The notes beneath the pieces are model-generated. The model was not told where the DNA came from. It was given only the letters and a program-made list of their open reading frames with translations, and searched no databases. A program made the position numbers and the translations under genes. 48,082 bases of DNA from Candidatus Zixiibacteriota bacterium (GTDB taxonomy: Bacteria > Desulfobacterota > Binatia > UBA9968). Where the stretch lies: positions 1 to 48,082 of the forward strand of contig DATLYW010000017.1 of assembly GCA_035574315.1 (NCBI GenBank), in the 5' to 3' direction. This document shows, piece after piece, positions 6,846 to 14,319 of this stretch (within the stretch, counting starts at the first letter, position 1; the number at the start of each line of letters is the position of its first letter).

Positions 6846-6871
6846 GGGTGCAGCCCGCGGGGCTACCACCC
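6846..6871 (+). terminator. Hairpin after the conjugation operon
   Basis: GGGTG and AGCCC pair with GGGCT and CACCC around a three-base loop, three bases after the LTD stop. There is no T-run, so it may be a Rho-assisted terminator or an mRNA-end stabiliser rather than an intrinsic terminator. Confidence 0.4.
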
Positions 6872-6945
6872 TGCCCGGCCTGGATGGCCAAGTTCTGTAG
6901 GTTTCCCCCGGAGTTGGGCACAAAATCGTCGCTGTTACCCACAAT

Positions 6946-6973
6946 TTGACAGAATAGCAGTTTATCGGATACC
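6946..6973 (+). promoter_or_regulatory. Possible promoter of the methylase gene
   Basis: A perfect TTGACA -35 (6946-6951) is followed after 16 bases by a weak -10, GATACC (6968-6973). It lies in the 222-base gap before the methylase. The poor -10 keeps confidence low. Confidence 0.3.
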
Positions 6974-7065
6974 CTTCGCTCTAAAATAGCTATTCGGAGC
7001 CCGTGTTTTTCGCCAGCTCTTTTCGTTTCTCGATAGCGCGTGGGGACCTTCCGTAGAAGGATTTC

Positions 7066-9969
7066 TTGGGCTCTGGGCAGCAATACGCTCAAAGGAATTT
7101 TCTGTCATTGCCGCCACGAGTAACTGAACGCAGCTTCTATACAGACATCAAAGCCATCATAACCGCCGCCGGGGGGAGCGCGGTTAGCGAAGTCGCTTAT
7201 AATTCTGAACCGGACATCATTTTCGATCTCATAGACCGCGAGTGGGTACTTTCAGTCAAGATCGGCGAGACCCCTGCACTCCTCAAATCAGCGTTCATTC
7301 AGTACCAACGACACAAGGATGAGAGCAGACGAAACCATGGTCTGCTCCTCCTGCTCCCAGAATCAGCGAGAACGGTAGCTGCGAGAGCCGAGAAGATTAC
7401 GGAGGCTCTCCGGGTAAGCAGGGTGGCCTGCCTCGTCGATACTCCCCATGTAAAGGAAGAATACCGAGATGCCACCTTCACTGAAGTCATCGAGCGCCTC
7501 ATCCGAGAGCTACACCCGCGACTGGAGCGGAGAGAAACGACGGCATTCCCCCTCAAGCTTGTTATCTCCATGTTGCAGGAGCATGTGAGCGAGCTGATGC
7601 AGACGATCCAAATGTCGCACACTGCGATCCTGCGAATCATCACAGACAAAGGCCTGCTGAGCGATATTGGCCATTTGGGCAGCGCCAACGCTGATGAAGC
7701 GGCTAGGTTCCTTGGTGCCTACATTCTTCTGAGCCAAATACTCTTTCTTCGCCTCTTCAGTGCGGCCCAGCCTGGACGCGTCCTACCGCCGCCTCGCCCG
7801 GTAACGGTTAGAGGGCTCCGAGAGGCATTTCGGAAGATCCTGGAGATTAACTACCGGCCAATCTACGAAATCGATGTTCTCGGCCTTGTTCCACCTAAGT
7901 ATCTCACGGATACATATGACCTCATATCTGGCCTTGAGGTAGAGAGAAGCCGCTACGAGCTACCTGGCCGCATTTTTCATGAATTGATGCCGAAGCACAT
8001 CAGGAAGATGCTGGCCGCCTTTTATACCAGACCACAAGCCGCAGAGCTTCTTGCTCGAATTACCGTGGAAACACCAGGCGCCACCGTCTTCGACCCTGCA
8101 TGTGGCTCCGGAACGATCCTCGCCGCAGCTTATCGCAGGAAGCGTGACCTATCAGAGAGGTCTCACCCAGGCTCGAACCCTCACAGGCGCTTCTGTGAAC
8201 AAGAAATCTTCGGAGCCGACATCATGCCATTCGCTGTGCACCTGGCAAGCGCAAACCTTGCAGCCATGGACCCACCCGTCACCATCGCCAGGACGCAGAT
8301 CATTCGCGGCGACAGTCTTGATTTGGCCCTGGGACGCCATTACAGAGGGGGCATCCAGCCAGGACTGTTCCCGGCAGCGGCCACGGCGCGACGCAGCACC
8401 GGACACGAATACGAGGTCCCGCTTGAACAGGTCGATACGGTCCTGATGAACCCGCCTTTCACGAAAGTTGAGCGAGGTATTTCTCGATTCGTCAATATGA
8501 GGCGCTTCGAGCCAATCTGTGGCGGGGAGGTAGGGCTTTGGGGACACTTCCTTGTCCTCGCGGATGCTCTTTTGAAGGACGGGGCCGTATTTGGTGGTGT
8601 GATTCCCATCAGCATCCTTCGCGGTAGAGAGAGCACAAAGGTGCGCGAATTCGTTTTCCAGCACTGGACACCTATCTACATTATCAAGTCTACGCTGAAC
8701 TACGGTTTCTCGGAATGGTCGGAGTATCGTGACGTGCTCCTGATCGCCCACAAAGGAGCACCGCCTGAAGGTCACCAAGTGAAAGTGTGCCTGATAAAAC
8801 AAGACCTCTCGAAACTCGGAGAACGCGACATTGACGCGCTAGCAGCAGCGATAAAGCAAGAGGCGCCGGTGCGTACCCCGACTTTGGATACCCAGTATTT
8901 TACAATTTCTGATTTACGCGCTCGCTTTCGTAATCTGATGTGGTTCTGCGGTGTCAGCGACCTTCGTCACCGGGACATCCTTGTCCGATTCATCGAACGA
9001 TTCACTGACACACTAAAGACATTTCCACCGCGCTACTTTCGTGAAGGTTATCGCCCCGTCCCGAAAGGAGTGTCTTCTTTTCTCTTCCTCACTCGGGCTT
9101 CAGAAGCATCCCGTGCGGAGGAAGCTTTCTTGCGATTCAGCACAGAGGGCCACAGGGAGATACGAGCGCAATCGAAAATGGGTGTTGAATACAATGTGGA
9201 GCGGTCCGCACTTACAAGAACGCTCCGAACCGGGATCGCAATCCCAACAATGAGCATAGAGGGAAGATGGGACTACATTGCCAAAGAGCCTTATCACGAG
9301 CTAAGCCGGGTCACGCGCGCCAGTGGTTTTAAACCAGCGCGTGGTTTTTCGTGGCGAGATTTTTGGGACAAGGTCGCCCGTGAGCTTAAGGCTGTGGAAA
9401 CAAGACTTGTAGTTGTGCGTCGCATAAACCCGTTCTCGCCCAACACCTACCTTACAGCCTTTTTTTCCGAGACACCCTTCTCTACCTCGAATGTCCTCAA
9501 TGTCATCGTCGAGGCAGAGCCGCAACGAGCTAAGGCCGTATGTGTGCTCCTGAACTCAGCATTATTCCTAACACAATTCTTCCTCCTAAAGGAGGAAACA
9601 ACGGGACGCTACATAGACGTGCGCTTCTACGACCTTGAAGAGATGTACCTATACCCGGATAACGCGGTTGTGCCTGCTCTGGCAGATCTTTTCAACAGGT
9701 TCGCGAACGCCCCTTTCACTGCTCTTAGGGATCAGTTAGACGCTCAATTCGACGCGCGATACGAAGAGTTTTGGGAATTACAGAGAAAAGGACAGCCCAG
9801 TCTCCTTAACGTCACTGAAGACCCAGTGCAATGTTCTTCTGTTCGTCTCGCCTTCGACAAAGCTGTCTGCAGCGCACTTGGCGTTGAAGTAACGGAAGAT
9901 GAGCTTCGCGAGGTCTACAAGGTACTGGTGGAGGAGATGATCGTAACTCGGGGTCTGCAGAGGGATTAA
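7066..9969 (+). CDS. N6-adenine DNA methylase with nuclease-like N-terminus (type IIG / type I HsdM-like)
   Basis: This 967-residue protein has the methylase motifs FDPACGSGT (342-350, S-adenosylmethionine binding) and NPPF (462-465, N6-adenine catalysis), with a GAD-like acidic turn between them. The helical part before it (about 160-330) and the long C-terminal part (about 600-960) resemble the specificity region of single-chain restriction enzymes. The first 70 residues contain EPDIIFDLIDREWVLSVKIG, a PD-(D/E)xK-like pattern in which the second acidic residue is serine (S63-V-K65), so cleavage ability is doubtful. The start is a TTG with AGAAGGA four bases upstream; a second TTG 42 bases on is possible. 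No separate restriction or specificity subunit is nearby. It could protect DNA, or act as a defence methylase with the neighbouring genes. Confidence 0.75.
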   Translation: MGSGQQYAQRNFLSLPPRVTERSFYTDIKAIITAAGGSAVSEVAYNSEPDIIFDLIDREWVLSVKIGETPALLKSAFIQYQRHKDESRRNHGLLLLLPESARTVAARAEKITEALRVSRVACLVDTPHVKEEYRDATFTEVIERLIRELHPRLERRETTAFPLKLVISMLQEHVSELMQTIQMSHTAILRIITDKGLLSDIGHLGSANADEAARFLGAYILLSQILFLRLFSAAQPGRVLPPPRPVTVRGLREAFRKILEINYRPIYEIDVLGLVPPKYLTDTYDLISGLEVERSRYELPGRIFHELMPKHIRKMLAAFYTRPQAAELLARITVETPGATVFDPACGSGTILAAAYRRKRDLSERSHPGSNPHRRFCEQEIFGADIMPFAVHLASANLAAMDPPVTIARTQIIRGDSLDLALGRHYRGGIQPGLFPAAATARRSTGHEYEVPLEQVDTVLMNPPFTKVERGISRFVNMRRFEPICGGEVGLWGHFLVLADALLKDGAVFGGVIPISILRGRESTKVREFVFQHWTPIYIIKSTLNYGFSEWSEYRDVLLIAHKGAPPEGHQVKVCLIKQDLSKLGERDIDALAAAIKQEAPVRTPTLDTQYFTISDLRARFRNLMWFCGVSDLRHRDILVRFIERFTDTLKTFPPRYFREGYRPVPKGVSSFLFLTRASEASRAEEAFLRFSTEGHREIRAQSKMGVEYNVERSALTRTLRTGIAIPTMSIEGRWDYIAKEPYHELSRVTRASGFKPARGFSWRDFWDKVARELKAVETRLVVVRRINPFSPNTYLTAFFSETPFSTSNVLNVIVEAEPQRAKAVCVLLNSALFLTQFFLLKEETTGRYIDVRFYDLEEMYLYPDNAVVPALADLFNRFANAPFTALRDQLDAQFDARYEEFWELQRKGQPSLLNVTEDPVQCSSVRLAFDKAVCSALGVEVTEDELREVYKVLVEEMIVTRGLQRD

Positions 9970-10095
9970 TGCGGGAACTACGTTAAAACCGCTGCGTCCG
10001 CTTTCGCCACAGGCACGTTTTGGGCACCTTTTTCCGTCAGGGACAAAATTCGGATTTTAGCGCTGTCGGAAGTGGCGGAGTTTATTGAAGAAAAT

Positions 10096-10140
10096 TGGAG
10101 CGGGCGACCGGGATCGAACCGGCGACGTCCAGCTTGGCAG
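10096..10140 (-). pseudogene. 3' part of a tRNA-Gly gene (GCC anticodon side), likely attachment-site remnant
   Basis: Read on the minus strand the sequence ends in CCGGTTCGATCCCGG (T arm), CGCCCGC (acceptor 3' strand), T and an encoded CCA. Before it comes TGCCAAGCTGG, the anticodon loop and 3' stem strand of tRNA-Gly(GCC). Further 5' the match stops: there is no D arm and no GCGGGCG to pair with the acceptor. Loss exactly at the anticodon is what tRNA-targeting integrases leave, so this is probably an island end (att). No integrase is in the window. Confidence 0.6.
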
Positions 10141-10222
10141 CTTGGAAATGCTCGCAATCTCAACTGCTCACCCTTTTGATCGAAGCCCTCAGGACAACCG
10201 CGAGCGGTTTATCTATTCTCTC

Positions 10223-10855
10223 TGTAATGGCGTCCTCTTTCTCGACGAGCTGCCCGAGTTCAGGCGCAACGTGCTCGAGGTCATGCGCCAGCCGCTGGAG
10301 GACGGGAACATCACGGTTTCCCGCGCGCTCGGCTCGATCAACTACCCAGCGAGCTTCATGCTGGTGGCGGCGATGAACCCCTGCCCCTGCGGCTTTTTCA
10401 CCGATCCGCAGAAGGAATGCAGCTGCACGCCGCTGCAGATCCAGCGCTACCGCTCCAGGGTCTCCGGCCCGCTGCTCGACCGCATCGACATCCAGGTCGA
10501 GGTCCCCACCTTGCGTTACCAGGAGCTCGCGAGCAGGGGCGCCGGCGAGCCCTCCGTCGTCATCCGGCAGCGGGTCAACGCCGCCCGCGCCGTGCAGCTC
10601 GAGCGGTTCCAGAAGCGCACCATCCACGCCAACGCCCAGATGGGCGCCAGGGACATCAAGCGCCACTGCGCGCTCGGAGCCGAGGCGGAAAAGCTCCTCG
10701 AACGCGCGATCAACCACCTCGGGCTCAGCGCCCGCGCCTACAGCCGCGTGCTCAAGGTCGCGCGCACCATCGCCGATCTCGCCGCCTCCGGGGACATCCA
10801 GCCCGCCCACGTCGCCGAAGCGATCCAGTACCGCAGCCTCGACCGCCGGATGTGA
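10223..10855 (+). pseudogene. comM: comM/yifB (Mg-chelatase-like AAA+ helicase), C-terminal part only
   Basis: From [20 protein letters not shown] onward the frame follows ComM/YifB: the Walker [19 protein letters not shown], a [14 protein letters not shown] sensor region, then the C-terminal [18 protein letters not shown] helix. ComM is a hexameric helicase that drives branch migration during natural transformation. A complete protein is about 500 residues; here about 210 remain, and the N-terminal Lon-like domain and Walker A are missing. Upstream of about 10,223 the frame runs into the tRNA fragment with no homology. The gene has been cut by the island end or by a deletion, and no start site of its own is evident, so it should be inactive. 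Confidence 0.75.
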
Positions 10856-10958
10856 GGTGCCCTATACGCCGCCGAGCCCACCGCGTGCGGATCTGCCGCG
10901 GCGTCTCTGCTTTTCTTCTCCGTCACAACCCTTCGCACACCGCCTGCAATCCGGCTCC

Positions 10959-10988
10959 TTGACTCAGGTGCGAGATAGCGTTTACAGT
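10959..10988 (+). promoter_or_regulatory. Possible promoter giving a leaderless transcript
   Basis: TTGACT (10959-10964) and TACAGT (10983-10988) lie 18 bases apart. Transcription would begin at or next to the ATG at 10995, and no Shine-Dalgarno site precedes that ATG, which fits a leaderless mRNA. Confidence 0.35.
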
Positions 10989-10994
10989 CCTCGC

Positions 10995-11309
10995 ATGTTG
11001 AAGAGGGTCGTAGCGGCTTTGCTCGCGGCCGTCTGGCTTTCTTTTTTCTGCGCCGAGATTTTTGGGCCGCATTCGGCTCCGGCCGGGCTCTGGCGTCTCG
11101 ACGTGGCAGGCCCGGTGGAAGCCGCGCCCGGCAGCCTCGGTCAGGCCGAAAACTCCGATGAAAGGTCGATTGCCGAACCGGACCTCCTTTTCGCATCCTT
11201 CAACGCCGTGGTAGTCGAACCGCTTCCGACCCGTTACGCTTCGAAGGTCGCAAAGCCCGCGGACGGCTCCTGTCAGCTTTTCAAGCTCCACGCCGCCTTC
11301 CTCCTCTGA
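10995..11309 (+). CDS. Small exported or membrane-anchored hypothetical protein
   Basis: This 104-residue protein is not recognised. It begins MLKRVVAALLAAVWLSFFCA, a typical signal or anchor sequence; the cysteine after a hydrophobic run could be a lipobox-like site, but the context (SFFC) is not a good match. The remainder is proline- and alanine-rich with no clear domain. The ATG at 10995 was chosen because a promoter-like element and the signal sequence start there. It stands alone between the comM remnant and the methyltransferase gene. Confidence 0.45.
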   Translation: MLKRVVAALLAAVWLSFFCAEIFGPHSAPAGLWRLDVAGPVEAAPGSLGQAENSDERSIAEPDLLFASFNAVVVEPLPTRYASKVAKPADGSCQLFKLHAAFLL

Positions 11310-11329
11310 TTTTCCCTCGTTCGATTCGT

Positions 11330-11345
11330 CCCGCTCATGAGCGGG
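11330..11345. repeat. Perfect 16-base palindrome
   Basis: CCCGCTCATGAGCGGG reads the same on both strands. It lies 21 bases after the stop of the small exported protein and 150 bases before the next gene. It could be a regulator site or part of a transcript-end hairpin; no T-run follows. Confidence 0.4.
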
Positions 11346-11491
11346 AGACGAGCTGCGGGGCGTACCTGTTTCTCAAGCCCGGCCGAAAGGGCGGGGTCGA
11401 AATACCTCTGAGGGCCGGGGGCGCTATCAGCTGCACATGAATACGAAGCGTTGGTCCGCCTCAGGTGGCGCTTCATTGGTGGAGGACGGCG

Positions 11492-12136
11492 ATGCGTTTT
11501 ATCAAGAGACACGTCTTTTTCTTGCGCGGTTACACCCAGGCCTTGTTTTTCCTGGCTTTGGTTGCTCACGTCTGGTTCTATCCTCCTTCGGATGTCTTCG
11601 AGGGAACGTGGATCGACACGCTGGTCGACACACTCGGAGCGGCCTGCCTCGTCGCCGGAGGTCTCCTGCGTATCTGGGCGGTCAGCCATGCGGGAAGGTG
11701 CACCCGGTCGCGCCGCCTCAAGGCGCCGATGCTGATCACCTCCGGTCCTTACGCCCTCATGCGCCATCCCATATACACCGGAAACTTCCTGATCGGCCTG
11801 GGGATGGTCGTCCTTTCGGAAAGTATCGTCTGGATTCCGGTCTTTCTGGCTCTTTTCGTTCTGTTGTACGGAGCACTGGTGGCCGCAGAAGAGGAATTCC
11901 TCTCGGAGAGGTTTGGTGAGGCGTTCGAGCGCTACCGGCGTTCCGTTCCGAAATACCTGCCGCGGCCCCTGGCGACATCGCCGAGCTTCTCTCCGGGCAA
12001 CCGCTTCCACTTGAAGGAGCTCGGCACGGTGCTCGGGATCGCCGTGGGCTGGTTTTGCTTCGAGTGGATCGAATCGCCGTCTCACCGGCAATGGCTCATT
12101 GCTCTGTATCACTGGCTGACAGGAACGCCCTCATGA
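11492..12136 (+). CDS. Isoprenylcysteine carboxyl methyltransferase (ICMT/PEMT)-family membrane protein
   Basis: This 214-residue protein has four or five hydrophobic segments and the family signature near residue 80-105, GPYALMRHPIYTGNFLIGLG, followed by EEEFLSERFGEAFERYRRSVP. RHP-Y and the EE pair bind S-adenosylmethionine in this family. Members methylate lipid head groups, quinones or small membrane substrates; the substrate here cannot be told. GGAGG (11481-11485) lies six bases before ATG 11492, which fixes the start over an earlier in-frame ATG at 11465. A last hydrophobic helix near the C-terminus extends beyond the usual domain. No partner gene is adjacent. Confidence 0.75.
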   Translation: MRFIKRHVFFLRGYTQALFFLALVAHVWFYPPSDVFEGTWIDTLVDTLGAACLVAGGLLRIWAVSHAGRCTRSRRLKAPMLITSGPYALMRHPIYTGNFLIGLGMVVLSESIVWIPVFLALFVLLYGALVAAEEEFLSERFGEAFERYRRSVPKYLPRPLATSPSFSPGNRFHLKELGTVLGIAVGWFCFEWIESPSHRQWLIALYHWLTGTPS

Positions 12137-12184
12137 TCCGGAAACGGATCTTTCTCGAAGAAGGCCGATGCCCTTCGCGCCCAT

Positions 12185-12352
12185 TCAAGCCTTCGCCACG
12201 CAGAGTTTGCCATCCTTCCTGATGACCTCGTAAGACAGCGCGTTGGCCCGGCCGCCATCGACAGGTCTGATGTGGATCAGCTCCTCCGGGTCTTTCCCCA
12301 GTTGAGAGCATGGGTCGCGGATCAACGACTTCACCTCGGTTTGCGTTCTCAC
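12185..12352 (-). CDS. Small hypothetical protein (55 residues)
   Basis: The frame reads from GTG (12350-12352): it includes TEVKSLIRDPCSQLGKDPEE, then LIHIRPVDGGRANALSYEVI, and ends CVAKA. Codon choice is G/C-ending like the neighbouring genes and the peptide looks folded (helix, then two strands), so it is probably a true small gene or the surviving end of a longer one. No family is recognised and no ribosome site is clear. It follows, on the same strand, a frameshifted small ORF. Confidence 0.4.
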   Translation of the reverse strand: MRTQTEVKSLIRDPCSQLGKDPEELIHIRPVDGGRANALSYEVIRKDGKLCVAKA

Positions 12353-12408
12353 GTGCGATCTGCCGTTTGCACACGTTGAACGTCGAGAACCTTGGGGTCT
12401 TCCTTTTT

Positions 12409-12598
12409 TCAGCAGCGTCCTAGCAGTTCGGGGATCAGGATTTTCGGCTTCGCCACCAGCGCCTCGGGAAATTCCATCTCCGTAACGAAGCCCGTCCCAT
12501 GGTTCCTCCCACCTGCTTTGCGGTGGTCCTCCCGAAGCGAATAAAGCCGTCGCCGTTGTCGCTTTCAGATAAGGCCCCGCGTATCCCGTCGCTCGTAT
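12409..12598 (-). pseudogene. Frameshifted small ORF
   Basis: Two coding-like stretches lie in different frames on the minus strand. The upstream one reads DGIRGALSESDNGDGFIRFG and continues TTAKQVGG; the downstream one reads GTGFVTEMEFPEALVAKPKI and then LIPELLGRC before its stop. They join with a one-base shift near 12,505. Codons in each are G/C-ending while the other frames are not. I infer a decayed gene of about 60-65 residues; a sequencing error would give the same picture. No start codon is present in the upstream frame. Confidence 0.35.
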
Positions 12599-12738
12599 CT
12601 CGATTTTACGCGGCAAGGTTCACGTGATCAGCTCCGGGCGAGCCCGCGGCCCTGATGCCGGCAAGGTCGCGTCGTTTGCTTGACATCACCGGGACGCTGC
12701 TGATATGGATGCGCCCGAAAAACGCAAGGAGGTTCGCG

Positions 12739-13116
12739 ATGCCCAAATTACGTCATCTCGCAATCCTCACGCATCAGCCGGATACCCTCGCCGATTTTTA
12801 CAAACGGGTGTTCGAAATGCAGGAGATGTACCGTACCAAGAACGGCTCGGTGCATCTTTCCGACGGGGAGGTCAATCTGGCAATCCTCAACGCCAACGAC
12901 CCCAAGGAGCCGGGACACAAGCCCGGACTCTACCACTTCGGGTTTCACGTCGAGGATAACAACGAAATCGCCCGGCGCATCCGTGAGATTTACCCAGACG
13001 GTGCTCCCAAGGATCGCGTGGCGACTTACGCCGAGGGGAGAGGCTGCGATCCTGATGGAAATCTTTTCGATATCTCCACCGTCGGCTGGGGTCACAAACG
13101 ACGCATGGATCTCTAG
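12739..13116 (+). CDS. VOC-family (glyoxalase/bleomycin-resistance fold) protein
   Basis: This 125-residue protein has the paired beta-alpha-beta-beta-beta pattern: LRHLAILTHQPDTLADFYKR at the start, SVHLSDGEVNLAIL, then LYHFGFHVED and DPDGNLFDIS. Candidate metal ligands are the histidine in the first strand, the histidine of LYHFGF, and an acidic residue near the C-terminus. The fold covers dioxygenases, glyoxalases, epimerases and resistance proteins, so no reaction is assigned. AAGGAGG (12727-12733) five bases before ATG 12739 fixes the start. It stands 19 bases before the solute-binding protein gene and is probably co-transcribed with it. Confidence 0.8.
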   Translation: MPKLRHLAILTHQPDTLADFYKRVFEMQEMYRTKNGSVHLSDGEVNLAILNANDPKEPGHKPGLYHFGFHVEDNNEIARRIREIYPDGAPKDRVATYAEGRGCDPDGNLFDISTVGWGHKRRMDL

Positions 13117-13135
13117 CTCAAGCCAGGGTTGAACA

Positions 13136-14215
13136 ATGCCGGTCCTAATCATTGCGTTCACTGTCATCTGGTCCGTTGTGCTCCCACAGCGCTGCGCGCA
13201 AGCAACCAGCGCCGAGGAAGTGGTCAGGAAGGCTGCCTCCCTGTCCGGCGCGATGCGAACGGCGTTCCTGGAGGAGGGAGCAAAAAAAGAAGGCGAGTTG
13301 GTCTTTTACACCTCGCTCAGCCTGACTGACTACCCGAAGATACTACCGCACTTCGAGCGGAAGTATCCTTTCGTCAAAATCAACACCTATCGTTCGACGC
13401 CGTCGGGAGTCTTCACCCGAGCGGATACGGAGGCGCGCGCAGGCCGTCATGCGGTCGATGTCGTCGGCTCGGCGCCAGTGGAAATGTGGGAACTCAAGCA
13501 GCGCCGTCTTTCGGCTCCGTACGTCTCACCCGAGCACAAGGCGCTGCCGCCGGGCTCGCGCGATCCGGAAGGCTATTGGCAAGCGTTCGAGATTACGCCG
13601 CTGGTCACCGCATTCAACACCAAGCAGGTTTCCGCGGCCGATGCCCCGCGAACCTACTATGATCTCCTGGATCCGAAATGGAAGGGGCGGCTGAGCCTCG
13701 GAACCGAGGAATACACTTGGTTCAACACCCTGCTGGAAACGTTGGGACCGAAGAAGGGCATTGAATACATGCAAGCGCTGGCCCGACAAGAGCTGCAAAT
13801 GCCCGGATCAAGCAGCGTGATGCGAGTTCAGTTGATGCTCGCCGGCGAGTCGGCGGTCGCGATCGCCGCCCGGGGGCGGCGGGTGACAGACTACAAGAAG
13901 CAAGGTGCGCCAATCGATTTTCGAATCATGGAACCTTACGCCGGCGAACCCAATTTTGTCGCCCTCATGCGCCGCTCGCCCCACCCGCATGCGGCCTTGC
14001 TCTTCATCGACTGGATTCTGTCCGAGGAAGGCCAAACACGGATGGTGGAAGCGGCGGGCCGGATTGCCATTCGCAAAGGGATCAAGCATCAGCCGTGGGT
14101 ACAGGAACTCTTGCAGAAGGATTTTGTATTTTTGAGCCCCGTGTCTATCGGTCCGAGCCTGAAATCTGTCATCGAACAGTACAATAAGATCTTCGGCGTG
14201 CATCGCGCGAAATAA
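13136..14215 (+). CDS. Extracellular solute-binding protein, iron/AfuA type
   Basis: The 359-residue protein begins with a signal peptide (MPVLIIAFTVIWSVVLPQ, cut around QATSA). It has the pattern of family 1 binding proteins for Fe(III), phosphonate or similar ligands: KEGELVFYTSLS near the start, a hinge at YWQAFEITPLVTAFNT, DPKWKGRLSLG, and the C-terminal PHPHAALLFIDWILSEEGQ. It would bind a ligand in the periplasm and deliver it to an ABC permease. No permease or ATPase gene is next to it, so it is an orphan in this window; such orphans are common in environmental lineages. The ligand cannot be read from the sequence. Confidence 0.8.
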   Translation: MPVLIIAFTVIWSVVLPQRCAQATSAEEVVRKAASLSGAMRTAFLEEGAKKEGELVFYTSLSLTDYPKILPHFERKYPFVKINTYRSTPSGVFTRADTEARAGRHAVDVVGSAPVEMWELKQRRLSAPYVSPEHKALPPGSRDPEGYWQAFEITPLVTAFNTKQVSAADAPRTYYDLLDPKWKGRLSLGTEEYTWFNTLLETLGPKKGIEYMQALARQELQMPGSSSVMRVQLMLAGESAVAIAARGRRVTDYKKQGAPIDFRIMEPYAGEPNFVALMRRSPHPHAALLFIDWILSEEGQTRMVEAAGRIAIRKGIKHQPWVQELLQKDFVFLSPVSIGPSLKSVIEQYNKIFGVHRAK

Positions 14216-14319
14216 CTTTCGGCTCAGCGCGCCGGAGGCGCCATAGCCGGTTTTCCGCGGGTGCAGGACTGCACGAATCTTCCGGCGGCAGGCTCCAGGG
14301 TGCCGCCGCCCGCGGCGGA

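Noticed and set aside
1..10000. BREX or DISARM defence cluster because of the large adenine methylase
   Set aside because: No PglZ, BrxC, DrmA helicase or DrmB (DUF1998) gene is visible; the methylase alone is not diagnostic.
10096..10175. A complete tRNA-Gly gene
   Set aside because: The T arm, acceptor 3' strand and CCA are present, but the D arm and the 5' acceptor strand are missing and the anticodon stem no longer pairs.
10085..10222. Reading frames with [15 protein letters not shown] and [16 protein letters not shown] peptides
   Set aside because: These peptides are the well-known false translations of tRNA-Gly antisense sequence, so they mark the tRNA fragment rather than a protein.
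14255..14280. GTGCAGGACTGCAC hairpin as a terminator between the solute-binding protein and malate synthase genes
   Set aside because: The stem is short with no T-run, and similar chance palindromes are frequent in this G/C-rich sequence.
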